From positions 2,740,001-2,804,000 of the forward strand of contig NC_015677.1 of assembly GCF_000215705.1 (NCBI RefSeq): 64,000 nucleotides of DNA. Direction: 5' to 3'. The first letter of the stretch is position 1. Each line of letters opens with the position of its first letter. A program made the position numbers and the translations under genes. This DNA is from Ramlibacter tataouinensis TTB310. Lineage in GTDB: Bacteria > Pseudomonadota > Gammaproteobacteria > Burkholderiales > Burkholderiaceae_C. Below, piece by piece: positions 13,559 to 22,125 of this stretch. The notes under the pieces are model-generated. The model was not told the origin of the DNA, searched no databases, and was given only the letters and a program-made list of their open reading frames with translations.

Positions 13559-13876
13559 ATGAAGTTCAGCCCCATCCCGGGCGGCGGTGGCAAGCCCATC
13601 GAACGTGCCCAAGTCAAGACCGAGCAGATCCAGCAGACGCTGCTGGTGGCCGGCGCCGAGCTGCACCTGACCAACACGGCACTCGACCGTTGCCTGCCTC
13701 ACAGCGTGCGCCATGGCGACGTGGGCCGTGCCCTGGTGCAGAACGCCGCGATCGAGGAGAAGGTGCAGGAGGCGGCCGAGGACCTGGCGGAAGTCACCGA
13801 ATTGCTGCACGAGGAAGCCGCCGAGCGGCGCCGCCTCGAGCGCCAGCTGCAGGCCGTCCAGGGCGGCCGCGGCTGA
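13559..13876 (+). CDS. small hypothetical protein with C-terminal coiled coil
   Basis: This 105-residue protein is not recognised. It starts with KFSPIPGGGGKPIE, continues through a helical region (VKTEQIQQTLLVAGAEL) and ends in a Glu/Arg-rich stretch of heptads likely to form a coiled coil. There is no signal peptide. The ATG at 13559 was picked because the coding-like composition begins there; the frame is open about 330 bases further upstream, over the preceding gene. It lies 12 bases before an orphan response regulator, which may be its partner. Confidence 0.65.
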   Translation: MKFSPIPGGGGKPIERAQVKTEQIQQTLLVAGAELHLTNTALDRCLPHSVRHGDVGRALVQNAAIEEKVQEAAEDLAEVTELLHEEAAERRRLERQLQAVQGGRG

Positions 13877-13888
13877 ACCCCCGAGCTT

Positions 13889-14293
13889 ATGAGCATCGCC
13901 GTCCTGCTGGTCGAAGACATGAAACAGATCCGCGGCGTGGTCGCGGACCTGCTGGCCAGCCTCGGCGATTTCCAGGTGGTGGGCGAGGCAGCCACCGAGG
14001 CCGAGGCCAAGCTCTGGCTGGAGGAGCACCCCGGCGCCTGGGACCTGGCCATCGTCGACCTGATCCTGGAGCAGGGCACCGGCATGGGCGTGGTGTCCAA
14101 GTGCCGCGAGCGGCCCGGCGCCGGCAAGGTGGTGGTGTTCAGCGACTACGCCACGCCCGGCATCCGCCAGCACTGCCTGCAGCTGGGCGCCGACCAGGTG
14201 TTCCAGAAGAACAGCGACGTGCCGGCCTTCATCGCCTACTGCTCGTCGCTGGCCGGCCCCGGCGCGGCACCGGCTACTGCACGGCGGATGTGA
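13889..14293 (+). CDS. stand-alone response regulator receiver domain
   Basis: The 134-residue protein is a single receiver domain with no output domain. The acidic pocket is in LLVEDM (E9-D10), the phosphoacceptor is D57 in WDLAIVDLIL, the switch Ser is S85 in VVVFSDYA, and K107 sits in FQKNSD. No kinase gene is adjacent. It begins 12 bases after the small coiled-coil gene, and the last 20 bases overlap the end of hslO on the opposite strand. It may work as a CheY/Spo0F-like phosphate relay protein. Confidence 0.88.
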   Translation: MSIAVLLVEDMKQIRGVVADLLASLGDFQVVGEAATEAEAKLWLEEHPGAWDLAIVDLILEQGTGMGVVSKCRERPGAGKVVVFSDYATPGIRQHCLQLGADQVFQKNSDVPAFIAYCSSLAGPGAAPATARRM

Positions 14294-15251
14294 CCGGCGG
14301 CTGGTCGCCCGGCGCGGCGAACAGCTGGGCCGCGTCCACCGCATCGAAGCGGTACTGCAGGCCGCAGAAGTCGCATCCCACCTCGATGTCGCCGCGCTCG
14401 GCCACGATGCTCTCGGCCTCCTCGCGGCCCAGCCCGCGGATCATGTTGGCCACGCGCTCGCGGCTGCAGGTGCAGGCGAAGCGCGGCACCTCGGCCGGGA
14501 AGCGCAGCACCTTCTCCTCCCAGAACAGCCGGCGCAGGATGGTGTCCACGTCCAGCTCCAGCAGCTCCTCGCGCTTGAGGCTGGCGGCCAGGATGGCGAT
14601 GCGGTTGTAGTGCTCGTTCAGGCCGATCTCGTCCTCGTTGGCCTTGGACACCATGGAGCCGGCCAGGTTGCCCTCGCCTTCCAGCGGCAGGCGCTGGATC
14701 AGCAGGCCGGCGGCCACCTTCTCGTCGGCGGCCAGCACCAGCGTGGTGTCCAGCTGCTCGGACTGCAGCATGTAGTGCTCCAGCACCTCGGACAGGCGGC
14801 CGAGCTTCTCGCGCCGGTCGCCGTGCAGCGGCACCACGCCCTGGTAGGGCTGCTGGCCCGGGAACTTGTCCTTGGGGTCCAGCGTGATGGCGCAGCGGCC
14901 CTGGTTGTTCAGGTTGACCAGCTCGGGCAGGCGCGCATCCACCGGCACGTCGCCCACCACCTTGGCGGTGGCGCGCAGGCTCAGGTCGGGCTGGACCTCG
15001 GCCACCGCCACCTTGACCGGCCCGTCGCCGAAGATCTGCAGGATCAGCGCGCCGTTGAACTTGATGTTGGACTGCATCAGTGCGCCGGCCGCGGCCATCT
15101 CGCCCAGCAGTTCGGCCACCGGCGGTGCCCAGGGCCCGGTGGCGGTGTTGGCCTCCCGGCGCGCCAGGATCTCGGTCCAGGCGCCGGTCAGCCGCACGAT
15201 GATGCCGCGCACCGGCAGCCCGTCGAACAGGAACTTGTGCAGCTCGCTCAA
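14274..15251 (-). CDS. hslO: redox-regulated chaperone Hsp33
   Basis: Hsp33 is a cytoplasmic holdase activated by oxidative unfolding of a zinc-cysteine switch. The 325-residue product has the N-terminal core (DGLPVRGIIVRLTGAW) and the four C-terminal zinc ligands: CTC in RFACTCSRERV and CDFC in VGCDFCGLQYRFD. It is preceded by a gamma-carbonic-anhydrase-like gene 28 bases upstream, so both are probably on one transcript. Its 3' end overlaps a convergent receiver gene by 20 bases. Confidence 0.95.
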   Translation of the reverse strand: MSELHKFLFDGLPVRGIIVRLTGAWTEILARREANTATGPWAPPVAELLGEMAAAGALMQSNIKFNGALILQIFGDGPVKVAVAEVQPDLSLRATAKVVGDVPVDARLPELVNLNNQGRCAITLDPKDKFPGQQPYQGVVPLHGDRREKLGRLSEVLEHYMLQSEQLDTTLVLAADEKVAAGLLIQRLPLEGEGNLAGSMVSKANEDEIGLNEHYNRIAILAASLKREELLELDVDTILRRLFWEEKVLRFPAEVPRFACTCSRERVANMIRGLGREEAESIVAERGDIEVGCDFCGLQYRFDAVDAAQLFAAPGDQPPVTSAVQ

Positions 15252-15279
15252 AAACGTGTCCTCGTCGCGCTGCGCGCCT

Positions 15280-15804
15280 TCAGGCGATCTTCTTCAGCCC
15301 GCGGGCGTAGCGGCGCGCGTTGCCCACGTAGTGCTCGGCGCTTTGCGCCAGCTTCTGCGCGGCGGCCTGGTCCAGGGTGCGCACCACCTTGGCCGGCGCG
15401 CCCAGGATCAGCGAGTTGTCGGGGAACTCCTTGTCCTCGGTCACCACGCTGCCGGCGCCCACGATGCAGTTGCGCCCGATCCGCGCGCCGTTGAGCACCA
15501 CGGCCTGGATGCCGATCAGCGAGTTGTCGCCGATGGTGCAGCCGTGCACCATGACCTGGTGGCCGATGGTCACGTTCTCGCCGATGGTCAGGGGCTTGCC
15601 GACGTCGGCGTGCAGCACCGAACCGTCCTGCACGTTGCTGTTGCGGCCGACGCGGATGGTCTCGGTGTCGCCGCGGATCACGGCGCCGAACCACACGCTG
15701 GCGTTGTCGCCCAGCTCCACCGCGCCGATCACCTGGGCGCTGTCGGCGACCCAGGCGCCCTCCCCCAGCTGCGGCGCCTTGCCGTCGAGTTCGTAGATGG
15801 CCAT
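15280..15804 (-). CDS. gamma-carbonic-anhydrase-like left-handed beta-helix protein (YrdA/PaaY family)
   Basis: The 174-residue protein is built of hexapeptide repeats forming a left-handed beta-helix, followed by a C-terminal helix. The three metal histidines of the gamma-carbonic anhydrase family fit H in VLHADVG, H in TIGHQVM and H in VMVHGCTIG. Family members are trimeric with a metal at each interface, but many have weak or no carbonic anhydrase activity. The ATG at 15804 was preferred because the YELDGKAPQLGEGAWVAD start is typical. It is divergent from the DUF455 gene. Confidence 0.87.
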   Translation of the reverse strand: MAIYELDGKAPQLGEGAWVADSAQVIGAVELGDNASVWFGAVIRGDTETIRVGRNSNVQDGSVLHADVGKPLTIGENVTIGHQVMVHGCTIGDNSLIGIQAVVLNGARIGRNCIVGAGSVVTEDKEFPDNSLILGAPAKVVRTLDQAAAQKLAQSAEHYVGNARRYARGLKKIA

Positions 15805-15831
15805 CGGAATAATCGTCCTGCGATGCAAACC

Positions 15832-15837
15832 TAGAAT
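15832..15837 (+). promoter_or_regulatory. -10-like element just before the DUF455 gene
   Basis: TAGAAT ends seven bases before the ATG at 15845, again compatible with transcription starting at the start codon. Confidence 0.45.
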
Positions 15838-15844
15838 TGTAGGT

Positions 15845-16639
15845 ATGGAGCTCCGACAACAGGCTCTGCAGGCCCTGTGCATCGCCGATCCCGAGGAAAA
15901 GGTGGCCGCGGCCCGTGCATTGGCCGGGCAGGCAGCCCTGCTCCCGCTGGCAGCCGTGGCCCCGGTGGCTGCGGCGGATGCCGTCCCCGGCCGTCCCGCG
16001 CGGCCGCCGCTGGTGCATCCCGCGCGCGTGCCGCGCCGCTCGCCCCACAAGCCCGAGGGGCTGGCGGCCCTGCTGCACGCCATCGCCCACATCGAGTTCA
16101 ACGCCATCAACCTGGCGCTGGACGCGGCCTGGCGCTGGGGCGGCCTGCCGCGCCGGTTCCACCTGGACTGGCTGCGGGTGGCGGCCGAGGAGGCGCACCA
16201 CTTCAGCCTGCTGCAGGCGCAGCTGGCTTCGCTGGGCCATGCCTACGGCGACTTCGCCGCGCACGACAATCTGTGGGCCATGTGCACCCGCACCCAGGAC
16301 GACGTGCTCGCGCGCATGGCCCTGGTGCCGCGCACGCTGGAGGCGCGCGGGCTGGATGCCACGCCGCAGATCCAGGACAAGCTGCGGCAGGTGGGCACGC
16401 CCGCCGCGCTGCGCGCCGTCGGCATCCTGGACATCATCCTGCGCGATGAGGTGGGCCACGTGGCGATCGGCAACCGCTGGTACCGCTGGCTGTGCGAGCG
16501 CGAAGGCCTGGACCCGGTGGCCCACTACCCGGTGCTGGCGCAACGCCACGACGCGCCCCGCCTGCACCCGCCCTTCAACGAGGCCGCGCGCCGCAGCGCC
16601 GGCTTCACCGAGGAAGAGCTGGCGCGGCTGGAGCCCTAG
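15845..16639 (+). CDS. DUF455 ferritin-like protein
   Basis: The 264-residue protein matches the DUF455 family of ferritin-like four-helix proteins. Candidate diiron ligands are visible in AIAHIEFNAINLALD (E), VAAEEAHHFSLL (EExxH) and LRDEVGHVAIG (ExxH). Some relatives act as tRNA-modifying or other diiron hydroxylases; the role here is unknown. The start is set by the ATG immediately after a TAGAAT hexamer. The frame also runs further upstream, over the start of the divergent gamma-carbonic-anhydrase-like gene. The next gene, a Usp protein, begins 73 bases later. Confidence 0.85.
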   Translation: MELRQQALQALCIADPEEKVAAARALAGQAALLPLAAVAPVAAADAVPGRPARPPLVHPARVPRRSPHKPEGLAALLHAIAHIEFNAINLALDAAWRWGGLPRRFHLDWLRVAAEEAHHFSLLQAQLASLGHAYGDFAAHDNLWAMCTRTQDDVLARMALVPRTLEARGLDATPQIQDKLRQVGTPAALRAVGILDIILRDEVGHVAIGNRWYRWLCEREGLDPVAHYPVLAQRHDAPRLHPPFNEAARRSAGFTEEELARLEP

Positions 16640-16712
16640 CCGCGGCGCGCGGCCCTGTCCGACAGACGCCACGCCCTGTCAACGTAGAGTGGTGGCACGA
16701 CCGGGAGCACCC

Positions 16713-17180
16713 ATGTTCAAGCGCATCCTTGTTCCCCTGGACGGCAGCGAGCCGTCGCAGCACGCGCTGGCCATCGCCATCGGCCTGGCCCGCGCCAACG
16801 CAGGGCAACTGCGGCTGATCCACATGATCGACCATGCGACCTACCTGGCCGGCTACGACCCGTCCGGCGGTTCGTCGGCCCAGCTGTTCGGCGCGCTGCA
16901 GGACAGCGCCCGCCAGATCGTGGCCGGGGCCGAGGCTTCGGCCCGGCAGGAGGGTGTGGCCGCCGACGGGGTCGTCGTGGATGGCCTGGGCGTGCGCCTG
17001 GGGGATGCCGTGGCCAAGGCGGCCTCGGAGTGGGGCGCCGACCTGATCGTGGTGGGCACGCACGGCCGCCGTGGTCCCAGCCGGCTGCTGCTGGGCAGCG
17101 GCGCCGAGCAGATCATCCGGCTGTCGCCCATGCCGGTGCTGGTGACGCGGGTGCCCGAGCCGGCGTCCAAGTCTGCGTAG
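16713..17180 (+). CDS. universal stress protein, UspA family
   Basis: The 155-residue single-domain Usp protein starts with KRILVPLDGSEPS. It carries the ATP-binding signature G-x2-G-x9-G-S as GTHGRRGPSRLLLGSGAEQI near residues 115-135, so it is probably the nucleotide-binding type. A GGGAG Shine-Dalgarno stands seven bases before the ATG. Such proteins act in the cytoplasm during starvation, oxidative or respiratory stress. The region after its stop holds a fragment of a repeat also seen at 25302-25337. Confidence 0.92.
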   Translation: MFKRILVPLDGSEPSQHALAIAIGLARANAGQLRLIHMIDHATYLAGYDPSGGSSAQLFGALQDSARQIVAGAEASARQEGVAADGVVVDGLGVRLGDAVAKAASEWGADLIVVGTHGRRGPSRLLLGSGAEQIIRLSPMPVLVTRVPEPASKSA

Positions 17181-17185
17181 CGGTT

Positions 17186-17219
17186 CTCCGCGCGGCGCGG
17201 CAGGCGGTGCCCGGTCGGG
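17186..17219. repeat. solo fragment of a dispersed intergenic repeat
   Basis: These 34 bases match, with one mismatch, the reverse complement of the right end of the fold-back element near 25304-25337. The shared core is GCGCGGCAGGCGGTGCCCGG. It lies in the 192-base gap between the Usp and DUF4331 genes. Confidence 0.7.
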
Positions 17220-17372
17220 ACGGCAGGGGCAAGCACAGCCGCGCGTCAGACCAAGGCTCAGCGCGAGACTGCCCACAACAGTCGTCTTGGGTGTCCTACA
17301 AGTTATGCCATGCACCATATGGGTGAATGCGTGACCCGCCAGTTGCGGGATCCACGAACCCAAGGAGATCTT

Positions 17373-18887
17373 ATGAAACAACACCTCGGCCGCCTGGGTG
17401 CGGCCGTCCTGCTGGTCGGCACCGCCATGGGCGCGTTCGCCTCCAGCCACCGCGAGGCACCGTTCACCTCGTTCCAGCGCCACATCGACGGCACCGACCT
17501 GTACATGTTCCGCAGCTACGAGCCCGGCCGCGAGGGCTTCGTGACCGTCATCGCCAACTACATCCCGTTCCAGGATCCGCAGGGCGGGCCGAACTTCTAC
17601 ATGTTCGATCCCAACGCGCTGTACGAGATCCACATCGACAACAACGGCGACGCGAAGGAAGACCTGAGCTTCCAGTTCAGGTTCACCAACACCCCCAAGG
17701 ACACGGCCCTCAACGTCGGCGGCAAGGCCGTCAAGATCCCGCTGATCAACAGCAACACCATCAGCGGCGTCAACCCGGCCAGCCTCAACGTGCGCGAGAC
17801 CTACACCGTGGACCTGGTGCGCGGCGACCGGCGCAGCGGCACCCGCGCCGGCAAGCTCACCAACGCCGCCGGCGGTGCGGACACCTTCGACAAGCCGGTC
17901 GACAACATCGGCGAGAAGACCTTCTCCAACAACTATGCCGGGTACGCCAACCAGCACATCTACAACGTCAACGTTCCCGGCTGCGGCACGCCGGCCCGCG
18001 TGTTCGTGGGCCAGCGCAAGGAGCCGTTCTTCATCGCCGTCGGCAAGACCTTCGACCTGATCAACCTCAATCCCCTGGGCCCCGAGGTCGGCGGCAACAA
18101 CAACGACCTGGAGGCGAAGAACGTCAGCACCATCGCCATGGAGCTGCCCATCGCCTGCCTGACCGCGGGCAACGAGCCGGTGATCGGCGCCTACACCACG
18201 GCCAGCGTGCGCCAGGGCCGCCTGATCGACGGCTCGCCGGCGACCGGCCTGAACAAGGCCAGCCGCGAGGGCGGCCCGTGGGCCCAGGTCTCGCGCCTGG
18301 GCATGCCGCTGGTCAACGAGGTGGTGATCGGCATGACCGACAAGGACAAGTTCAACGCCTCCCGGCCCACCGGCGACGCGCAGTTCCTGGACTACGTCAC
18401 CAACCCGACGCTGCCGGCGCTGATCCAGACGCTGTACCCCAGCGCGCCGGCGCCCACCAAGTTCCCGCGCACCGACCTGGTGGCCGCCTTCCTCACCGGC
18501 ATCCAGGGCCTGAACAAGCCGGCCAACGTGGTGCCTTCGGAGATGCTGCGGCTCAACACCTCGATCGCGCCGACGGCTGCCGGTGCGCAGAACGTGATGG
18601 GCGTGGCCGGCGGTGACAACGCCGGCTTCCCGAACGGCCGCCGCCCCGCCGACGACGTGGTCGACATCGAGCTGCGCGTGGCCATGGGCGCGCTGTGCCA
18701 CCTCACCGGTCCCACCGATACCTTGCAGGTGGGCTGCGCGGCGGCCGACGCGCCGGCCGGCAACGCGGCGATCACGGACGGCGTGCGCAAGACGCCGGCC
18801 GACTACGCCACCACCTTCCCCTACCTGAGGGCGCCCATCCCGGGCAACTTCAACCCGCCCGCTCCCGCCGGCGTGACCACCCCGTGA
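17373..18887 (+). CDS. DUF4331 family secreted protein
   Basis: The 504-residue protein has a Sec signal peptide (KQHLGRLGAAVLLVGTAMGAFA) and a mature N-terminus beginning SSHREAP, the hallmark of DUF4331. The rest is Asn/Gly-rich and beta-rich, with conserved FYMFDPNALYEIHIDNNGD and TGLNKASREGGPWAQ segments. Function is unknown; family members are periplasmic or extracellular and often sit with small lipoproteins or TPR proteins. AAGGAG five bases before the ATG at 17373 fixes the start. A lipoprotein gene follows after 17 bases. Confidence 0.88.
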   Translation: MKQHLGRLGAAVLLVGTAMGAFASSHREAPFTSFQRHIDGTDLYMFRSYEPGREGFVTVIANYIPFQDPQGGPNFYMFDPNALYEIHIDNNGDAKEDLSFQFRFTNTPKDTALNVGGKAVKIPLINSNTISGVNPASLNVRETYTVDLVRGDRRSGTRAGKLTNAAGGADTFDKPVDNIGEKTFSNNYAGYANQHIYNVNVPGCGTPARVFVGQRKEPFFIAVGKTFDLINLNPLGPEVGGNNNDLEAKNVSTIAMELPIACLTAGNEPVIGAYTTASVRQGRLIDGSPATGLNKASREGGPWAQVSRLGMPLVNEVVIGMTDKDKFNASRPTGDAQFLDYVTNPTLPALIQTLYPSAPAPTKFPRTDLVAAFLTGIQGLNKPANVVPSEMLRLNTSIAPTAAGAQNVMGVAGGDNAGFPNGRRPADDVVDIELRVAMGALCHLTGPTDTLQVGCAAADAPAGNAAITDGVRKTPADYATTFPYLRAPIPGNFNPPAPAGVTTP

Positions 18888-18904
18888 TGGCAGGAGCAAG
18901 CACC

Positions 18905-19198
18905 ATGCGCGCAATCAAGGGAATAGGCATGCTGCTGGTCCTGCTCGGCGGCACCGCCCTGCTCGGCGCCTGCGGCGGCGACGGGGATGACGACAACGCC
19001 GGCACGGGCGGTGGCGGCACCACGACCACCAGCTCCAACGAGCTGCCGGTCTCGGCCACGGCCAGCTCCAGCGGCCTGATCGCCTACCTGAACGAGCTGA
19101 TCGCCAACCGCACCGACGAGACCTCGGAGCCCATCCGACTGGGCAACGCGGTCCTGCCCACCGACGATGCCGCCGAGCCGGCCGCCGTGACGCGCTGA
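18905..19198 (+). CDS. small lipoprotein downstream of DUF4331
   Basis: The 97-residue product has a lipoprotein signal peptide ending in LLGAC, then an Asp/Gly/Thr-rich low-complexity linker and a short helical C-terminus (GLIAYLNELIANRTDE). An ATG at 18887 overlaps the DUF4331 stop (TGATG). AGGAG at 18892-18896 favours the ATG at 18905, which also gives a cleaner signal peptide. It is probably made together with the DUF4331 protein and may anchor or assist it. The terminator at 19219 ends this unit. Confidence 0.75.
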   Translation: MRAIKGIGMLLVLLGGTALLGACGGDGDDDNAGTGGGGTTTTSSNELPVSATASSSGLIAYLNELIANRTDETSEPIRLGNAVLPTDDAAEPAAVTR

Positions 19199-19218
19199 CG
19201 CGCACGGCATCCACCCGC

Positions 19219-19258
19219 CACCACCCGCCCGGCGTTCAGCCGCGCGGGTGGTGTTTTT
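19219..19258 (+). terminator. intrinsic terminator of the DUF4331 operon, inside the 3' end of xerD
   Basis: A perfect ten-base stem (CACCACCCGC / GCGGGTGGTG) is followed by TTTTT on the + strand. The second arm and the T run overlap the last codons of the convergent xerD. Confidence 0.88.
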
Positions 19259-20126
19259 CGTGCAGCTGCTTGAGCCGCTCGCGCGCCACGTGGGTGTAGA
19301 GGGTGGTGGTGGAGATGTCCGCATGCCCCAGCAGCATCTGCACCGCGCGCAGGTCGGCGCCGTGGTTGAGCAGGTGCGTGGCGAAGGCGTGGCGCAGCGT
19401 GTGGGGGGACAGCGGCGCGGTGATGCCGGCGGTGCGCGCGTGCTTCTTGACGATCACCCAGAACATGGCGCGCGTCATGCCCTGGCCGCGCGCGGTGACG
19501 AACAGGTCCTCGGTCTGCTGCCCGTCCAGGATGGCCGCCCTGGCCTCGCGCAGGAAGCGCACCAGCCAGTCGCGCGCCACCTCGCCGAACGGCACCAGGC
19601 GCTCCTTGCCGCCCTTGCCCATGACGCGCAGCACGTGCTCGCCCAGGCCGACGTTCAGCGTCTTGAGCGTGACCAGCTCGCTCACGCGCAGGCCGCTGGC
19701 GTACATCAGCTCCAGCATGGCGCGGTCGCGCAGGCCCAGCGGCGTGTCCACGTCCGGCGCGGCCAGCAGCGCCTCGACCTGGGCCTGCGTCAGCGTGCGC
19801 GGCACGCGCAGCGGCCGCTTGGCCGGCTCCAGCTTGAGCGTGGGGTCGGCCTGCACGATGCGCTCGCGCAGCGCCCAGCGGAAATAGCGCTTGAACACCG
19901 CCAGCCGGCGGTTGGCCGAGGTGGCCTTGGTCTGCGCGTGGCGCGCCGCGAAGTAGGCGTGCAGGTCGGCTTCGGTGGTGGCCGGCAGCGCGCGGCCCTG
20001 CGCCTCGCGCAGCCAGGCGGCGTACAGGGCCAGGTCGCGCCGGTAGGCCTGCAGGGTGTTCCTGGCCAGGCCCTCCTCCAGCCAGAGGGCGTCGATGAAA
20101 GCGTCGACCGACGCGTCGGGCCTCAA
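19236..20126 (-). CDS. xerD: tyrosine recombinase XerD
   Basis: XerD, with XerC, resolves chromosome dimers at dif. The 296-residue protein shows an N-terminal SAM-like DNA-binding domain ([22 protein letters not shown]) and the catalytic residues: Arg in ASGLRVSEL, Lys in [10 protein letters not shown], HxxR in [12 protein letters not shown], His in LGHADISTT, and the nucleophile Tyr in TTLYTHV. The start is a TTG at 20126 that overlaps the tctC stop as TTGA. It matches the known N-terminus and length, so translation is likely coupled to tctC. Its 3' end contains the convergent terminator. Confidence 0.93.
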   Translation of the reverse strand: MRPDASVDAFIDALWLEEGLARNTLQAYRRDLALYAAWLREAQGRALPATTEADLHAYFAARHAQTKATSANRRLAVFKRYFRWALRERIVQADPTLKLEPAKRPLRVPRTLTQAQVEALLAAPDVDTPLGLRDRAMLELMYASGLRVSELVTLKTLNVGLGEHVLRVMGKGGKERLVPFGEVARDWLVRFLREARAAILDGQQTEDLFVTARGQGMTRAMFWVIVKKHARTAGITAPLSPHTLRHAFATHLLNHGADLRAVQMLLGHADISTTTLYTHVARERLKQLHEKHHPRG

Positions 20127-21094
20127 TCCAGCTTCAGCTTGGCGGCGTCGACCACCTTCTTGTACACCTCGTACTCGGCCTGGATCTGCTGCGCGAACTG
20201 GGCCGGCGTGTTGCCGATGACGATGGAGCCGGTGTCCTCGATGCGCTTGCGCACGGCCGGGTCCTGCAGCGCCGTCATCACGCCGCCGTGCACCTTGTCC
20301 ACCACCTCCTTGGGCAGGCCCTTGGGCCCGTAGATGCCGTAGTAGGCCAGGCGGTTCACCGGCTCCAGGCCCACCTCCTTGAAGGTCGGCACGTTGGGCA
20401 GCTCCTTCAGGCGCTGCGGCGCGGCCACCACGATGGGCACCAGCCGGCCGTCCTTGATGAAGGGCAGCGCCGAAGGCAGGTTGTCGAAGATCATGGGCAC
20501 CTGGCCCGCGACCGTGTCGTTGAGCGCCGGGCCGGCGCCGCGGTACGGGATGTGGGTGACGAAGGTGCCCGACAGGTTCTTGTACAGCTCCATCTGCAGG
20601 TGGCCGATGCCGCCCGTGCCCGAGGACGAGTAGGAGTACCGGCCCGGGTTGCTCTTGAGCACCTCGACGAAGGTCTTGTAGTCCTTGGCCGGGAAGCTGG
20701 GATGCACCGCGATGATGTTGGGCGTGGCCGCGATGTTGATGATGGGCGTGAAGTCGGTAACGGGGTTGTAGGGGATCTTGGGGTTGATCGCCGGGTTGGC
20801 CGCCGTGGTGGACACCGTGGCCACGCCCAGCGAGTAGCCGTCCGGCGCGGCGCGCGCGGTCTCGCTGGCGCCGATGACGCCGCCGGCGCCGGCCTTGTTC
20901 TCCACCACCACGCTCTGGCCCAGCGCCTTGCCCAGCGGATCGGCGATCACGCGGGCGATGATGTCGGTGGTGCCGCCCGGCGCGAAGGGAACCTGCAGCT
21001 TGACCGGCTTGTTCGGGTAACCCTGGGCCAGCGCGGGGCCCGCGGCGGCGGCCAGCGCGGCGGCGGACAGGGCGATCCAGTGACGGCGTTTCAT
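20123..21094 (-). CDS. Bug/TctC-family tripartite tricarboxylate transporter binding protein
   Basis: The 323-residue protein is an extracytoplasmic binding protein of the Bug (TctC) family, very abundant in Burkholderiales. A Sec signal peptide (ending GPALA-QG) is followed by [19 protein letters not shown], the loop that binds carboxylates, and by a conserved [10 protein letters not shown] segment. No tctA or tctB membrane genes are nearby, so it is an orphan receptor that may work with a distant transporter or sensor. AAGGAG precedes the ATG. Its stop overlaps the xerD start. Confidence 0.9.
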   Translation of the reverse strand: MKRRHWIALSAAALAAAAGPALAQGYPNKPVKLQVPFAPGGTTDIIARVIADPLGKALGQSVVVENKAGAGGVIGASETARAAPDGYSLGVATVSTTAANPAINPKIPYNPVTDFTPIINIAATPNIIAVHPSFPAKDYKTFVEVLKSNPGRYSYSSSGTGGIGHLQMELYKNLSGTFVTHIPYRGAGPALNDTVAGQVPMIFDNLPSALPFIKDGRLVPIVVAAPQRLKELPNVPTFKEVGLEPVNRLAYYGIYGPKGLPKEVVDKVHGGVMTALQDPAVRKRIEDTGSIVIGNTPAQFAQQIQAEYEVYKKVVDAAKLKLD

Positions 21095-21201
21095 GAATTC
21101 TCCTTGTGAGGGGCTGAGCGAAAAGAGCGAGCATCCTAAAGGCAGATGGATGGGGGCGCGCCGCTGGAATACACATAAGGGAGAACCCCAGGGTCTTGCA
21201 C

Positions 21202-21207
21202 TATGCT
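21202..21207 (+). promoter_or_regulatory. -10-like element just before the AEC permease
   Basis: TATGCT ends six bases before the GTG at 21214. Confidence 0.35.
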
Positions 21208-21213
21208 CGGCCG

Positions 21214-22125
21214 GTGAACTTTGCCCAGCTGCTGTTCCCTGATTTCTCCCTGATCCTGTGCGGCTGGCTGGTGTGCCGCTACACCGCGCTCAACCGCACC
21301 GTGTGGGAGCAGGTCGAGAGCCTGGTCTACTACTTTCTTTTTCCGGTCCTGCTGTTCCAGTCCATCGTGCGCAGCCCGCTGGACCTGGGCGCGGCCTCCA
21401 GCCTGATCGCGGCCGGGCTGCTGATGGGGATGGCGGGCATAGCCCTGGCGTACTCGCTGCCGGCCCTGCCCTGGATCGGTGCGCGCATCGACCGGCGCGA
21501 CCACGCGGGCGCGGCCCAGATCGCCTTCCGTTTCAACTCCTTCATCGCGCTGGCGCTGGCCGAGCGGCTGGCCGGCCCGCAGGGCCTGCTGCAGATCGCC
21601 GTGCTCATCGGCGTGTGCGTGCCGCTGTTCAACGTGGGCGCGGTCTGGCCCATGGCGCGGCACTCGGGCACGGGCTTCGGTGCGGCGCTGCTGCGCAACC
21701 CGCTGATCGTGGCCACCGCCCTGGGCATGGCGACCAACCTGGCAGGCTTGCAGATTCCTGACTGGCTCACGCCGACGGTGAACCGCATAGGCGCCGCTTC
21801 GCTGGCGCTGGGCCTGATGGCCGCCGGGGCCGGCATGCAGTTCGGCTCGCTCGCGCAGGGCAAGGTGCTGGCGGCCTCGGTGCTGGCCATCCGCCACCTG
21901 CTGCTGCCCCTGGTGGCCTGGGTGCTGGCGCGCCTGTTGCGGCTGGATGCCACGCAGTCCACCATGCTGCTGGCCTTCTCGGCGCTGCCCGCGGCCTCCA
22001 GTGCCTACGTGCTGGCCGCCCGCATGGGCTACAACGGCGCCTACGTCGCCGCGCTGGTCACCCTGTCCACGCTGCTGGCCATGGCCAGCCTGCCGTTCGC
22101 CCTCGGCGTGCTGCTTCAGCGTTGA
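21214..22125 (+). CDS. AEC (auxin efflux carrier) family permease
   Basis: The 303-residue protein has about ten membrane segments in two five-helix repeats, as in AEC transporters. Visible are [16 protein letters not shown] at the start, an Asn-containing central helix ([12 protein letters not shown]) and a helix rich in small residues ([17 protein letters not shown]). Family members export or import small carboxylates such as malate or malonate; the substrate is not determinable. GTG 21214 was preferred to TTG 21196 because a -10-like TATGCT lies between the two. The 3' end overlaps queG by ten bases, tail to tail. Confidence 0.85.
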   Translation: MNFAQLLFPDFSLILCGWLVCRYTALNRTVWEQVESLVYYFLFPVLLFQSIVRSPLDLGAASSLIAAGLLMGMAGIALAYSLPALPWIGARIDRRDHAGAAQIAFRFNSFIALALAERLAGPQGLLQIAVLIGVCVPLFNVGAVWPMARHSGTGFGAALLRNPLIVATALGMATNLAGLQIPDWLTPTVNRIGAASLALGLMAAGAGMQFGSLAQGKVLAASVLAIRHLLLPLVAWVLARLLRLDATQSTMLLAFSALPAASSAYVLAARMGYNGAYVAALVTLSTLLAMASLPFALGVLLQR

